Source of the DNA: an uncultured Alphaproteobacteria bacterium
Lineage (GTDB): Bacteria; Pseudomonadota; Alphaproteobacteria; HIMB59
Direction: 5' to 3'
Assembly: GCA_902524245.1 (NCBI GenBank)
Contig: CABZCN010000001.1
Coordinates: 62,001 to 126,000, forward strand
DNA length: 64,000 bases
The notes below the pieces were generated by a model that was not told the DNA's origin, ran no database searches, and worked only from the letters and a program-made list of their open reading frames with translations. The position numbers were made by a program, and so were the translations under genes. This document shows, piece by piece, positions 7,856 through 16,605 of this stretch. Each line of letters opens with the position of its first letter. Position 1 is the first letter of the stretch.

Positions 7856-8793
7856 TAAATATTCTCCATAATTTGACCTATGTCATAACTTAAAAGTTTT
7901 TGATTACAGCTTAAAAAACGCCAATTTGAATATTTCATAAATTCAATATGACTTCTCTTTGAGATTTTACTGTATATAAAATTATAAATTGCCCATTTTA
8001 AATCATCTAGAATTGAATACATAAAACATCTGTTTGCCAAATTTTGTTTGTATACACCGTAATACTCTTCAATAATTGGGTTTATCTCATTTTTAAACAA
8101 GCACACCTCAGCTACAAAAGAACCAAGGTCTGATAGTGGATCATTATTTGAGCAAAAATCCAGATCAATTACTTTTATTTCATTATTTTTATTAATCATA
8201 AAATTGGATGCTGAATTATCAACATGACAAGGAACTGAGTCTTTATCGATATCTTGTAATTTTTTTTTTATAAGATAAAAACTATTTGTAAAAAATTCAA
8301 ACTTGTGGAATTTAGGTAATTTTTTATTATCGATATAATTTATATACTTTTCTATATTTGAAAAAACATTCTCAGAATTATCTAAACTTTTTAGCTTACT
8401 AAGATTTTTTTTAAAATTAAGTATTTTTGTAATATTATTTTTATCTCTTAGTTGTCTTAAATTAGCAGTCTTATAATCTTCCAAATAATCAAGTATGATA
8501 AACTTTTCATTATTTAAAACAGAAAATAAATTAGCAGTATCTTTTAACTCTATACTTTTGTAATTCTTGGAAATTTTTTCAAATTGTAATAATTGTTCTG
8601 ACTCTTCTAGAATGTTTTTTAAAAAAAACTTTTTATTCTCATTATCGTGAATGCACTCCATTTGGAAATATCTATGCTCAATTGCTTTTCTAGATGGAGA
8701 TGCTACAGCTAAGCTTAATTCTGATATATTAATAGAGGAGATATCACTAAAATTATTATTAATAATTTCAATAATATCACTGTTTTTCGACAT
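7855..8793 (-). CDS. choline-kinase-like phosphotransferase (diverged paralogue B)
   Basis: A 312-residue protein of the same fold as its neighbour. The catalytic loop CHVDNSASN (189-197) has the canonical H190, D192 and N197, and the metal-binding aspartate is D210 (IDLDF), exactly the residue numbers of paralogue A. The N-terminal glycine-rich nucleotide loop is not recognisable: the matching stretch reads AVASPSRKAIEHR. This copy is also richer in K, N and I. It may be a second kinase with a different substrate, or a partner subunit with weakened ATP binding. The 17-base overlap with the carbamoylase-like gene upstream supports tight coupling in the operon. Confidence 0.65.
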   Translation of the reverse strand: MSKNSDIIEIINNNFSDISSINISELSLAVASPSRKAIEHRYFQMECIHDNENKKFFLKNILEESEQLLQFEKISKNYKSIELKDTANLFSVLNNEKFIILDYLEDYKTANLRQLRDKNNITKILNFKKNLSKLKSLDNSENVFSNIEKYINYIDNKKLPKFHKFEFFTNSFYLIKKKLQDIDKDSVPCHVDNSASNFMINKNNEIKVIDLDFCSNNDPLSDLGSFVAEVCLFKNEINPIIEEYYGVYKQNLANRCFMYSILDDLKWAIYNFIYSKISKRSHIEFMKYSNWRFLSCNQKLLSYDIGQIMENI

Positions 8794-10039
8794 CCAAACA
8801 CTCCTCTGAGATATACTGATAAAGTATATCTAAACATGTCTCTAAATCCTCAGGTTTAGTAAATTCTTTTGGGTCATGAATAATACCGTCAACACTTGGG
8901 GTTACAAATACTGTGGATGGAACTATTTTTGACATTGGAACCGCATCATGTGCTGCAATAGTGTCTAAATACTCATATTTAATATTATTTTTATTTAATA
9001 ATTCTTCAATTTTAGAATTGATTTTAACATCAAATTTACCTGCATCTCTTTTCGAATGAGTGTTTATTATAATTTTAATATCAGTTTTTTTAGAAAGTTC
9101 TTTTATAAAGTTCTCATAATAAATTAAATTTTCTTGTAGGACGTCTTCATATGGAGATCTTATTTCTGAAAAAAGACTTACAAAACCGGGAACTACATTT
9201 GGAGAGTTAGGATATACATCTATTTTTCCAACAGACGTATATAAAGTTTTTTTTGAAAAATCAGACATTTTTTTTAGCTCAGAAATTATAAGAGAAGCAG
9301 CATGCAAAGCATCTTTTCTCTGACTCATTGGTGTAGGGCCAGTGTGAGCCTGCTCACCAAATAAATGAATATTATGTTTGTGACATCCCCAAAATTTATC
9401 GATAATTCCAATTTGATTATTATTATTTTCTAGAATTTTACCACATTCGACATGAGTTTCTATGTATTGTGTTGGTTTTTTAAAAACATCACTTCCTAAA
9501 TAATCTATTTCATTAAGAGAGTCTTTGACAGAAACTTTGTTGGTATCTAAAATTTCATAAGCTTTATCTAAAGCCATTTGTCCAGTATAAACACTACTTC
9601 CTAAAATACTTGGTTGAAATCTAGCCCCTTCCTCATTTGTCCAAGATACAACAGCTAAATTAGATTTGGTTTTAAGATTATTTTTTTTTACTTTTTCAGA
9701 TATTTCTTTAACAGCTACAAATGCATTGATAACTCCAAATATTCCGTCAAAGTTGCCACCATTTGGCTGACTATCAATATGTGAGCCAGATAAAATATAA
9801 TTATTGCTATTATTGAAGTTTATTAGACCAAAAATATTGCCAATATTATCTATTTTTACATCAAAATTATTTTCTTTTAATAGTTTAATAAAATAATCTC
9901 TACCCTGCTTATCTGCATGAGTAAGAGCAACTCTGTCAATACCATTGTTTTCATTTCTTCCAATTTTGGAATAATCACTTAAAAGTTCGTGTAAATATTG
10001 TTTTGATTTTGTTGAAATTTTATAAAAGTTATCTTCCAC
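8777..10039 (-). CDS. M20 family Zn-dependent amidohydrolase (allantoate / N-carbamoyl-amino-acid hydrolase type)
   Basis: A 420-residue protein of the hydantoinase/carbamoylase branch of M20. Motifs are GSHIDS..NGG.FDG (H87, D98 as metal ligands), WTNEEGARF (E136/E137), THVECGKILE (H196) and the lid-domain EQAHTGPTPM, plus a late histidine in AAHDAVPM. The family cuts ureido or amide bonds, as in allantoate, ureidoglycolate or N-carbamoyl-amino acids. Where most relatives read HIEQG, this one reads HVECG (C199). Its position directly after the transporter ATPase gene (11-base overlap) suggests it acts on the imported compound. Allantoin genes are absent from the window, so allantoate is only one possibility. 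Confidence 0.8.
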   Translation of the reverse strand: MEDNFYKISTKSKQYLHELLSDYSKIGRNENNGIDRVALTHADKQGRDYFIKLLKENNFDVKIDNIGNIFGLINFNNSNNYILSGSHIDSQPNGGNFDGIFGVINAFVAVKEISEKVKKNNLKTKSNLAVVSWTNEEGARFQPSILGSSVYTGQMALDKAYEILDTNKVSVKDSLNEIDYLGSDVFKKPTQYIETHVECGKILENNNNQIGIIDKFWGCHKHNIHLFGEQAHTGPTPMSQRKDALHAASLIISELKKMSDFSKKTLYTSVGKIDVYPNSPNVVPGFVSLFSEIRSPYEDVLQENLIYYENFIKELSKKTDIKIIINTHSKRDAGKFDVKINSKIEELLNKNNIKYEYLDTIAAHDAVPMSKIVPSTVFVTPSVDGIIHDPKEFTKPEDLETCLDILYQYISEECLDVEKQ

Positions 10040-11828
10040 AATCTACCCCACATTTATCTACCCAGTGGCCTGATTGAATTTCAATTAACCCCATATCAGT
10101 ACTCCCTTTTTTATTATTTTTAAAATGTGGACATCTTGATTTGAAAGAGCATTCCGTACCTATCTCAGTTGGGTCAGGAGGTTCACCATCCATCAAATAT
10201 AAGTTTTTATCATATGGGTTTTTATCTAGAGTTGGAATTGTGCATAATAAAGTTCTGGTATAAGGATGGCCACATTTATCAAACAAAATTTCATTTTTTG
10301 CTAGTTCAACTATCCTACCCATATACATAACAGCAATTCTATTGCATGATTTTCTGACCATTGCCAGATCATGTGAAATAAATATATAGGTAAGGTTTCT
10401 TTTCGCTTGAATGTCACTAAAGAGTGATAATAACATTTCTTGTTCTTTTTGATCTAAAGAGGAAAGTGTTTCATCAAGAATAATTACCTTCGGTTCAAGA
10501 ATTAAAGCCCTAGCTATACTTACTCTTTGTCTAAAGCTTCCACTCTTTCCAACTAATAATTTATTGTATTCATTTTGATCTATGCCAACCTCACTCATAA
10601 TTGACAATACCTTTTCTTTGATCTCCATTTTACTTAGTTGGCTATGTATTAATAATCCTTCACTAATTATTCTCCCTATTGTTTGACGAGATGGAAGACT
10701 ATTATAAGGATCTTGGAGTATTAATTGTAAAGACTGTCTAAAATTTTTTATTTTATCTTTATTTAAATCAGATAGGTCCTCTCCATTAAATGTGATTGTT
10801 CCAGTATCAGATCTTTCAAGAAGAGAAATTAGTCTTGATAAAGTAGATTTACCACAGCCAGACTCACCAATTATCCCTAAATTTTCTCCCTCATAAACAT
10901 CAATTGAAAAGTCTCTTACTGCTTTTACCTCATAAAATGAATTAAATTTATTTTTGTCCCTAACTTTGTAAGACTTACTAAAGTTTTTGATGCTAAGAAT
11001 AGGCTTAGTTTCAATATTTTGAAAATTAATATTCTCTGACCAAATTTTTGGGGTATTTTTAATCAATTCTTTTGTATGTTCGCTTTTTGGATTAGAAGTT
11101 ATTTCATTAGTACTATTTTGCTCCTCTATTGAACCATTCTTCATGATGATCAAGTTGTCTGATATTTCTCTGACAATTGGTAAAGATGATGACGAAAATA
11201 TAATAGTCGTATTAAATTTATCTCTGAGAACTCTCATTAATTTTATTATTTGTGCAGCTACTGTTACATCAAGTGGCATAGTAATGTTATCAGCAACTAA
11301 TAATTTTGGAGAACTCAACAAAGCGTCAACAATCATAGCTCTTTGCATCATGCCTCCACTGTATTGAGAGGGGTATTCATAAAATCTTTTTTCAGGCGAA
11401 GGAATCAATACATCGTCTAAAAGACTAATAACTTTTTGTTTTAAAATTTCTTTACTTGTATTTCCTTTATCGATGCTCACTGCTTTCTCTAATAATTGGG
11501 CACCAACAGAGTAAGTGGGATCTAGAGAGTTTATTGCATTTGGACCAATATAGGCTATTTCCTTTCCTCTGATTTCTTTTTCTAATTCGTTTTCGCTCAT
11601 TGCACTCATTTTTTTTCCTAAAAAATTAATTTCTCCTGATGAGATTACTAAATTTTCTGGTAGCCAATTTACTATAGCTTGAGAGAGTAAGGTTTTTCCA
11701 GAGCCACTTTCACCAACAACCCCAAGTATTTCTTTTTCCCTTAAATTAAAAGAAACATTTCTAAGAACATTATTACTAGTAGATCGATCTTTTAGAGATA
11801 GGTCTTCTACACTTAATAGATTACTCAT
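10029..11828 (-). CDS. dipeptide-type ABC transporter, fused double ATPase with one degenerate ATP site
   Basis: A 599-residue fusion of two nucleotide-binding domains (DppD-like then DppF-like). NBD1 (about 1-260) has Walker A GESGSGKT (39-46) and a good signature YSGGM (156-160). However its Q-loop glutamine is P96, the Walker B glutamate is N181 (VADNIT) and the H-loop histidine is S214. NBD2 (about 275-530) has Walker A GESGCGKST (321-329), Q372, Walker B ILDE (E453) and H486, but its signature is degraded to KSGSF (428-432). The intact ATP site is therefore NBD2 Walker motifs plus the NBD1 signature, and the other site is degenerate. The C-terminal cysteines C560, C566, C593 and C597 match the iron-sulphur-type cysteine tail of DppD proteins. 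It energises the two permeases encoded just downstream of the binding protein gene. Confidence 0.9.
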   Translation of the reverse strand: MSNLLSVEDLSLKDRSTSNNVLRNVSFNLREKEILGVVGESGSGKTLLSQAIVNWLPENLVISSGEINFLGKKMSAMSENELEKEIRGKEIAYIGPNAINSLDPTYSVGAQLLEKAVSIDKGNTSKEILKQKVISLLDDVLIPSPEKRFYEYPSQYSGGMMQRAMIVDALLSSPKLLVADNITMPLDVTVAAQIIKLMRVLRDKFNTTIIFSSSSLPIVREISDNLIIMKNGSIEEQNSTNEITSNPKSEHTKELIKNTPKIWSENINFQNIETKPILSIKNFSKSYKVRDKNKFNSFYEVKAVRDFSIDVYEGENLGIIGESGCGKSTLSRLISLLERSDTGTITFNGEDLSDLNKDKIKNFRQSLQLILQDPYNSLPSRQTIGRIISEGLLIHSQLSKMEIKEKVLSIMSEVGIDQNEYNKLLVGKSGSFRQRVSIARALILEPKVIILDETLSSLDQKEQEMLLSLFSDIQAKRNLTYIFISHDLAMVRKSCNRIAVMYMGRIVELAKNEILFDKCGHPYTRTLLCTIPTLDKNPYDKNLYLMDGEPPDPTEIGTECSFKSRCPHFKNNKKGSTDMGLIEIQSGHWVDKCGVDCGR

Positions 11829-11833
11829 TTTAT

Positions 11834-12712
11834 TTAAATACCCTCTCCAAAGATTTTATTTTTTGATTTTTCTAGAGTTGAGCCTATAAAGTTTAATGTC
11901 ACTAAAGTTATAACTAAAAAAACACCAGGCATCGTTGCAATCCACCATGCATTAATTAAATATTTTCTTGCATCTGCTATTATATTTCCGAAAGTTGGTG
12001 TAGGGGGTTGAACACCAAGGCCAAGAAAACCCAGAATTGCCTCAAAAATCATCATTCTCGCAATATCTAAAACTGAAACAAATGCTATGGGTGGGAGGAT
12101 AATTGGAACTACTAGAAAAAAAATTATTCTAAAGTCATTTGCTCCTAAAATTCTTGCACCTCTTACATATTCTTTATCTCTTTCAATTAAAGCCATACTC
12201 CTTGAGACTCTTGCATAGAGAGGCCAACCGGATAGCGCCAAAACTAAAATTATTGAAGCTAGATTTGGCCGGGAAACACCTAAAATACTGATTGCAAGAA
12301 TAACCATTGGTATAGATAGTTGAGCGTCAGTAATTCTCATTATTATTACATCTACCCAAGACGATTTAAATCCAGATATTATTCCAACAAGACAACCAAA
12401 TAAGAGCATTATAAATACTGATGCAAAACCTATGATTAAAGAAAATCTTAATCCAACTAAACAACGCATTAACATATCTCTTCCAAGTTGATCGGTCCCT
12501 AATATATGAGTCCAAGAAAAACCCTCAAAAAAAATTGGTGGTAAAAATTTTGACTTAATATTCATCTTTTCTGCTTTAATTTCACTGATTTCTGGATAAA
12601 TAAAAGCGAGCAGGCAAATGAATATAAAAAAGATTACAGAAAATTTAAAAAAGTTATTTTGCCAAGAGTCATAAAAAATTTTTTTTGATATACTTGAGTC
12701 TTCTAAATTCAT
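11834..12712 (-). CDS. dipeptide-type ABC transporter permease, DppC-like
   Basis: A 292-residue inner-membrane permease with an N-terminal membrane helix (about 25-42), a periplasmic segment containing the family motif HILGTDQLGRDML, and five further helices. The coupling-helix region RGARILGANDFRIIFFLVVPIILP corresponds to the EAA loop that contacts the ATPase. The C-terminal GFLGLGVQPPTPTFGNII is the usual DppC signature. It overlaps the DppB-like gene by four bases and lies five bases from the ATPase gene. It forms the pore with DppB; the substrate is unknown, since the family carries peptides, nickel, glutathione and other solutes. Confidence 0.9.
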   Translation of the reverse strand: MNLEDSSISKKIFYDSWQNNFFKFSVIFFIFICLLAFIYPEISEIKAEKMNIKSKFLPPIFFEGFSWTHILGTDQLGRDMLMRCLVGLRFSLIIGFASVFIMLLFGCLVGIISGFKSSWVDVIIMRITDAQLSIPMVILAISILGVSRPNLASIILVLALSGWPLYARVSRSMALIERDKEYVRGARILGANDFRIIFFLVVPIILPPIAFVSVLDIARMMIFEAILGFLGLGVQPPTPTFGNIIADARKYLINAWWIATMPGVFLVITLVTLNFIGSTLEKSKNKIFGEGI

Positions 12713-13689
12713 GACTCGAGTCTTGGGTCTATTGAGTATGTTATTAAATCAACAGCGATGTTTAATCCCACATACAATGCACTTGTAACCATAGCTATGC
12801 CTTGAATTAATGGAAAGTCTCTTTGTAATACAGCATAGATTGTAAGTTGACCTAAACCCGGATAATCAAAAATGTATTCAACCACTATTACCCCGCCAAG
12901 CAATGTGCTTAACTGTATTCCTAATAAGTTAAGTAAAGGTATGGATGCATTTCTTAATGTATGCCTGTAGATTACCCCATTTCTAGTTAAACCTCTAACC
13001 TTACCTGATTTTATAAAATATTCTTGAGATATCTCTGCAAAAGAGACGGAGATAGTTCTAATTATAAATGGACAAGTCTCCACAGCCAAAACTATTGCAG
13101 GGAGTATAGTGTATGCAAAATTTTGATAACCTATAGAAGGCAATAGACCTAATTTTATTGTTATAAAAAGAGCTAGCACTATTCCAAGCCAAAAATTTGG
13201 TATTGATACAAAAACTGAACTAATGAAAAATGCAATTTTACTTATAAAACCTTTAGGCTTTAAACCTGCAGAAATACCTAAAGGAAAAGAAATTATTAAA
13301 GAAATTAATAATGCTAAACCGGCTAGCTGAAGAGTGTAAGGTAACCTTTCAAGTATTAAGTCAGATACCTCAGCCATTTCTACATCCATGTTTGCGTTGA
13401 AGTCTCCACCTTGCCCCATCATTCCGTTTTTAGGTCTTTGATAAGAGTTACCTAAATCTCCTTGAACAACTTGAGATAGGTATCTTCCAAATTGAACAGG
13501 AATTGGGTCTCTTAAACCCATTTTTTGAGCAATCTCTTCAACGAGATTGTCGGGGGCCATACCCCCGACAATTAATCTAACTGGATCACCTGGGACAATT
13601 CTTAAAATAGAGAAGATTAAAAAAGTAGTAATTAATACGACTACTACTCCCTGTAAAATTCTCCTTACAAACTGTCCAGCTAGATGCAT
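12709..13689 (-). CDS. dipeptide-type ABC transporter permease, DppB-like
   Basis: A 326-residue permease with six predicted membrane helices. The first is at residues 11-33, followed by the family motif RIVPGDPVRLIVGG and, after a periplasmic loop, the membrane core. The EAA-type coupling loop is around GLTRNGVIYRHTLRNASIPLL, and the C-terminal VEYIFDYPGLGQLTIYAVLQRD is typical of DppB/OppB. A short insertion rich in G, M, N and D (NGMMGQGGDFNANMDV) lies in the first periplasmic loop. It sits directly between the binding protein gene (no gap) and the DppC-like gene (four-base overlap). Confidence 0.9.
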   Translation of the reverse strand: MHLAGQFVRRILQGVVVVLITTFLIFSILRIVPGDPVRLIVGGMAPDNLVEEIAQKMGLRDPIPVQFGRYLSQVVQGDLGNSYQRPKNGMMGQGGDFNANMDVEMAEVSDLILERLPYTLQLAGLALLISLIISFPLGISAGLKPKGFISKIAFFISSVFVSIPNFWLGIVLALFITIKLGLLPSIGYQNFAYTILPAIVLAVETCPFIIRTISVSFAEISQEYFIKSGKVRGLTRNGVIYRHTLRNASIPLLNLLGIQLSTLLGGVIVVEYIFDYPGLGQLTIYAVLQRDFPLIQGIAMVTSALYVGLNIAVDLITYSIDPRLES

Positions 13690-15279
13690 TTAGCCAATAG
13701 AAGCTGTTTCAGCACTCATCATACCATTAGGGTATATGTAGAGATCTTTGACATCATTAGCCATAGCGTGGATAAACACTGATCCAAATAATGGTACTGA
13801 TGGCATTTTATCTACTAATAAAGGCATCACCTCAGTTTTGAGAATTTGCTCCCTTTCGCCAACACTTGGTGCGTTTCTTTCTTTATCAAGCGCTGCGTCT
13901 ATGTCAGCATCTACAATACCTGTTATTCTTTTTGATGAAGAGTGAAAGTGTGTTCTGATAACGAGATCAGGTTCTGGAGAGCCAGTACACCAACCACAAT
14001 CAATCATATGACCTGGGCCACCACCTTCTCTGTCATAGAGTTTATTACCCCAAGCTCCAAGCTCAAGAACAGAAAGCTTTACAGGAATACCTTGCTCATT
14101 TAAAAGAGCTGTGATGTATTCGCCGTATTCCTTTGTTTTTGGGTAGAAACCTACTGAAGTAATGTACTCTAGCTCAGGCAATCCCTTACCTTTAGGAAAT
14201 CCTGCTTTTGCTAAATATTCTTGACATTTATCAGGATTGTACTCAGGAAAACCCTCAACATCTGTATAACCGAACTTAACCGGTGAAACGTGACAACCAG
14301 TATAAGTACCAGAAATACCTAAGATATCCAAAAGGCCTTCTCTATCAATAGCATGAGCAACTGCCTTTCTCATATTAATGTCATTAAATGGAGGTTTACT
14401 ACACCTGAACCATAAATATTTGTTCTCAGTTGAGACTGCTTGGTTAAGTGCAAATCCACCGTTAGCAACTATTGTATCAACCTGTTCTGGTTCTAGTCTT
14501 TCAGTAACATTATACTCTCCTGACAAAAGACCAAGTGTTCGGGTAGCAGTGTCACCAACAAAATTATATTGAACTCTTGGAATTTTAGGTTTGCCCATGA
14601 AGAAATTTTCATTTGCTTCCATGATTGTGTTATCACCATCCTGTTCAACAAATTTAAAAGCACCTGTACCATTTGGTCTTGATGCAGCGTTGTTAGGATT
14701 TGCTACATCATCAGCAGATAATATTGGGAGAAATGATGACAAGTAATAGAATAGACCGGCTGGATAACCATACTTTTCTGTTTTAATTCTAACAGTAAGT
14801 CTATCAACTACCTCTACATCAACTTGACCCGGGTACCATTGTGCAGGTCTATCAGGTTGTGAACCATACTCATAGGTTGCTTTGACATCCTCAGCACCAA
14901 AAGGTTTACCGTTGTGGAAAGTTACACCGTCTCGAAGTTTAAACTCAAGGGTGAACTTATCAATTTCAGTTGCTTCAGTGGCTAACTCAAAATTTAATTG
15001 AGTAGGGTTTTCAGGTTTCATAGGACACCTTGTTAAATAACCAAACACATAGCTCTCAAAAATTAATTGACCAAGATTTGTGTGTGTAGTTGGGTCCCAG
15101 TTACCCGTAAGAGCTTCCGCAGCTGCAAAAATAAGGGGTTTACCGGATGCAGCGAAAGCAGAGTTATATAAGAAGTTATGATTTAGCATTGGAGCTGAAG
15201 TAAGTGCAGCTGCACCTAAACCACTCTTTGCCATAAATTTCATAAACTTTCTTCTAGAAAATTTAATTTTTTTGGACAT
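13690..15279 (-). CDS. ABC transporter substrate-binding protein, family 5 (peptide type), Tat-exported
   Basis: About 529 residues. The N-terminus has a twin-arginine signal, SRRKFMKF (8-15), then a hydrophobic stretch and cleavage probably after NSAFA (about 43), giving a periplasmic protein. The mature part is a family 5 (DppA/OppA-like) binding protein with the conserved core around FHNGKPFGAEDVKATYEYG and NMRKAVAHAIDR. Tat export implies that it folds before export. The ATG at 15279 is chosen because GAGGAGGA lies just upstream; the longer frame from a TTG at 15294 would place that site inside the gene. It is the first gene of the nine-gene operon and carries its strongest ribosome binding site. 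Confidence 0.92.
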   Translation of the reverse strand: MSKKIKFSRRKFMKFMAKSGLGAAALTSAPMLNHNFLYNSAFAASGKPLIFAAAEALTGNWDPTTHTNLGQLIFESYVFGYLTRCPMKPENPTQLNFELATEATEIDKFTLEFKLRDGVTFHNGKPFGAEDVKATYEYGSQPDRPAQWYPGQVDVEVVDRLTVRIKTEKYGYPAGLFYYLSSFLPILSADDVANPNNAASRPNGTGAFKFVEQDGDNTIMEANENFFMGKPKIPRVQYNFVGDTATRTLGLLSGEYNVTERLEPEQVDTIVANGGFALNQAVSTENKYLWFRCSKPPFNDINMRKAVAHAIDREGLLDILGISGTYTGCHVSPVKFGYTDVEGFPEYNPDKCQEYLAKAGFPKGKGLPELEYITSVGFYPKTKEYGEYITALLNEQGIPVKLSVLELGAWGNKLYDREGGGPGHMIDCGWCTGSPEPDLVIRTHFHSSSKRITGIVDADIDAALDKERNAPSVGEREQILKTEVMPLLVDKMPSVPLFGSVFIHAMANDVKDLYIYPNGMMSAETASIG

Positions 15280-15282
15280 ACA

Positions 15283-15290
15283 TCCTCCTC
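15283..15290 (-). promoter_or_regulatory. strong ribosome binding site of the binding-protein gene
   Basis: On the minus strand GAGGAGGA ends four bases before the ATG at 15279. It is a near-perfect anti-16S match in a genome where many genes show none. It fixes the start codon and suggests high expression of the transporter's periplasmic component. Confidence 0.75.
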
Positions 15291-15370
15291 TCAAAAATAT
15301 TTATTATACTGTATTAAATAATTAAGTGTTCTTGAATATAGTAATGATATCTATGCTTGAAATGAATAAC

Positions 15371-15424
15371 CTCACAAAAAACGAAGCAAACACTATATTT
15401 ACGTGTTTTTAAGTATTAATTTGT
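15371..15424 (-). other. intergenic region 15280-15446 with a weak hairpin
   Basis: The 167 bases between the iron alcohol dehydrogenase and the binding-protein gene are the longest gap in the window. On the minus strand AAACAC and GTGTTT are separated by nine bases (about 15392-15412) and followed within six bases by a T run, which could be a weak terminator for the dehydrogenase operon. A promoter for the transporter operon should also lie here, but no clear -35/-10 pair stands out. Confidence 0.25.
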
Positions 15425-15446
15425 GTAGAACTTTATCCACACTTTA

Positions 15447-16586
15447 TTAACCTAAAATACAAATTTTTATTAACTCTTTGAATTTATCAACTGTCATCGG
15501 TAATGGATTACCTCCAGTGCTAGGATCTTCAAAAGCCAATTTTGATAATTTTTCCTCATCACCCAACTGTACTCCCATATCTTTCAAGCTATGAGGGATA
15601 TTCATCTCTTTTTTTAAGTTATTTACCCAATCAATTATTCCATCTAAGCCGCCGCTGATGTTTATGTACCTGCCTAATCTGTCAAATTTTGACTCTATGG
15701 CTGATCGATTATAATTAAGGACAAAAGGCATAACAGTGCCATTTGTAGTGCCGTGGTGAGAATTGTATAAAGAATTTACAGGATGCGTAACAGAGTGAAT
15801 TGCTCCTAATCCTTTTTGGAAAGCAGCTGCACCCATCATTGATGCAACAAGCATATTAGCTCTAGCTATCACATTTCCTCCATCATTATAAACCTCTAAT
15901 AGATTCTCTTTTACAAGCCTTATTCCTTCAACCGCAGTTCCCTCAGCCATTGGATGATAAAAAGGAGAAGAAAATGCCTCAATACAATGTGCTAAAGCAT
16001 CCATACCTGAGCCAGCAGTAACGTTTTTAGGAAGGCCTAAGGATAAAATAGGGTCTAGGATAGCTATTTGTGGTAGCATTTCAGGATGAAATATAATTTT
16101 TTTCTTCTTTGTTTCCTCATTTAAAAAAACTGCAGCTCGACCAACCTCTGAACCAGTTCCAGCAGTTGTAGGTAATGCAATTATTGGCAATATAGATTTT
16201 GAGTCAGCTTTCATCCAAAGATCACCAATATCCTCAAAATCCCACAATGGTTTAGTTTGATGAGCTAAAAAAGCTATTCCTTTTCCAACATCCATCGCTG
16301 AACCTCCACCAATAGCTATAACACCATCATGATCGCCTTCTAATAAAACTTTAACTCCATTAGTCACATTGGAACCTGTTGGGTTACCTTGGACATCTGA
16401 ATAAACTTTTGTTTGAGATTTTAAACTTTTATTTAATTTTTCTATTAAGTCAGTATTTAGCAATCCAGGATCAGTGACTATTAATGGATTTTGAATATTT
16501 ATTGAACTGCAAGCCTCTTGTATATCTTTATATCTATTTTCTCCAAACCAAATGGTTGTTGGGTAATTCCAATTCATGTTCTGCAT
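15447..16586 (-). CDS. iron-containing alcohol dehydrogenase
   Basis: A 379-residue group III alcohol dehydrogenase. The NAD-binding motif is GGGSAMD (93-99), with TTAGTGSE at 140-147. The metal ligands are D196, H200, H264 and H278 (MDALAHCIEAF, AIHSVTHPV, SHHG). It oxidises a primary alcohol to an aldehyde in the cytoplasm. An AAGGAGA ribosome binding site precedes the ATG. It is the last gene of a three-gene set after the aldehyde dehydrogenase and the glutamine-synthetase-like ligase, spaced 19 bases from the latter, so it probably oxidises an amino alcohol or its glutamylated form. That substrate is inferred from the neighbours only. Confidence 0.88.
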   Translation of the reverse strand: MQNMNWNYPTTIWFGENRYKDIQEACSSINIQNPLIVTDPGLLNTDLIEKLNKSLKSQTKVYSDVQGNPTGSNVTNGVKVLLEGDHDGVIAIGGGSAMDVGKGIAFLAHQTKPLWDFEDIGDLWMKADSKSILPIIALPTTAGTGSEVGRAAVFLNEETKKKKIIFHPEMLPQIAILDPILSLGLPKNVTAGSGMDALAHCIEAFSSPFYHPMAEGTAVEGIRLVKENLLEVYNDGGNVIARANMLVASMMGAAAFQKGLGAIHSVTHPVNSLYNSHHGTTNGTVMPFVLNYNRSAIESKFDRLGRYINISGGLDGIIDWVNNLKKEMNIPHSLKDMGVQLGDEEKLSKLAFEDPSTGGNPLPMTVDKFKELIKICILG

Positions 16587-16605
16587 ATTTTCTCCTTATT
16601 TAAAA

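Noticed and set aside
15280-15294. TTG start for the substrate-binding protein
   Set aside because: The strong GAGGAGGA site would then lie inside the coding region. The ATG at 15279 places the twin-arginine signal at the usual distance from the N-terminus.
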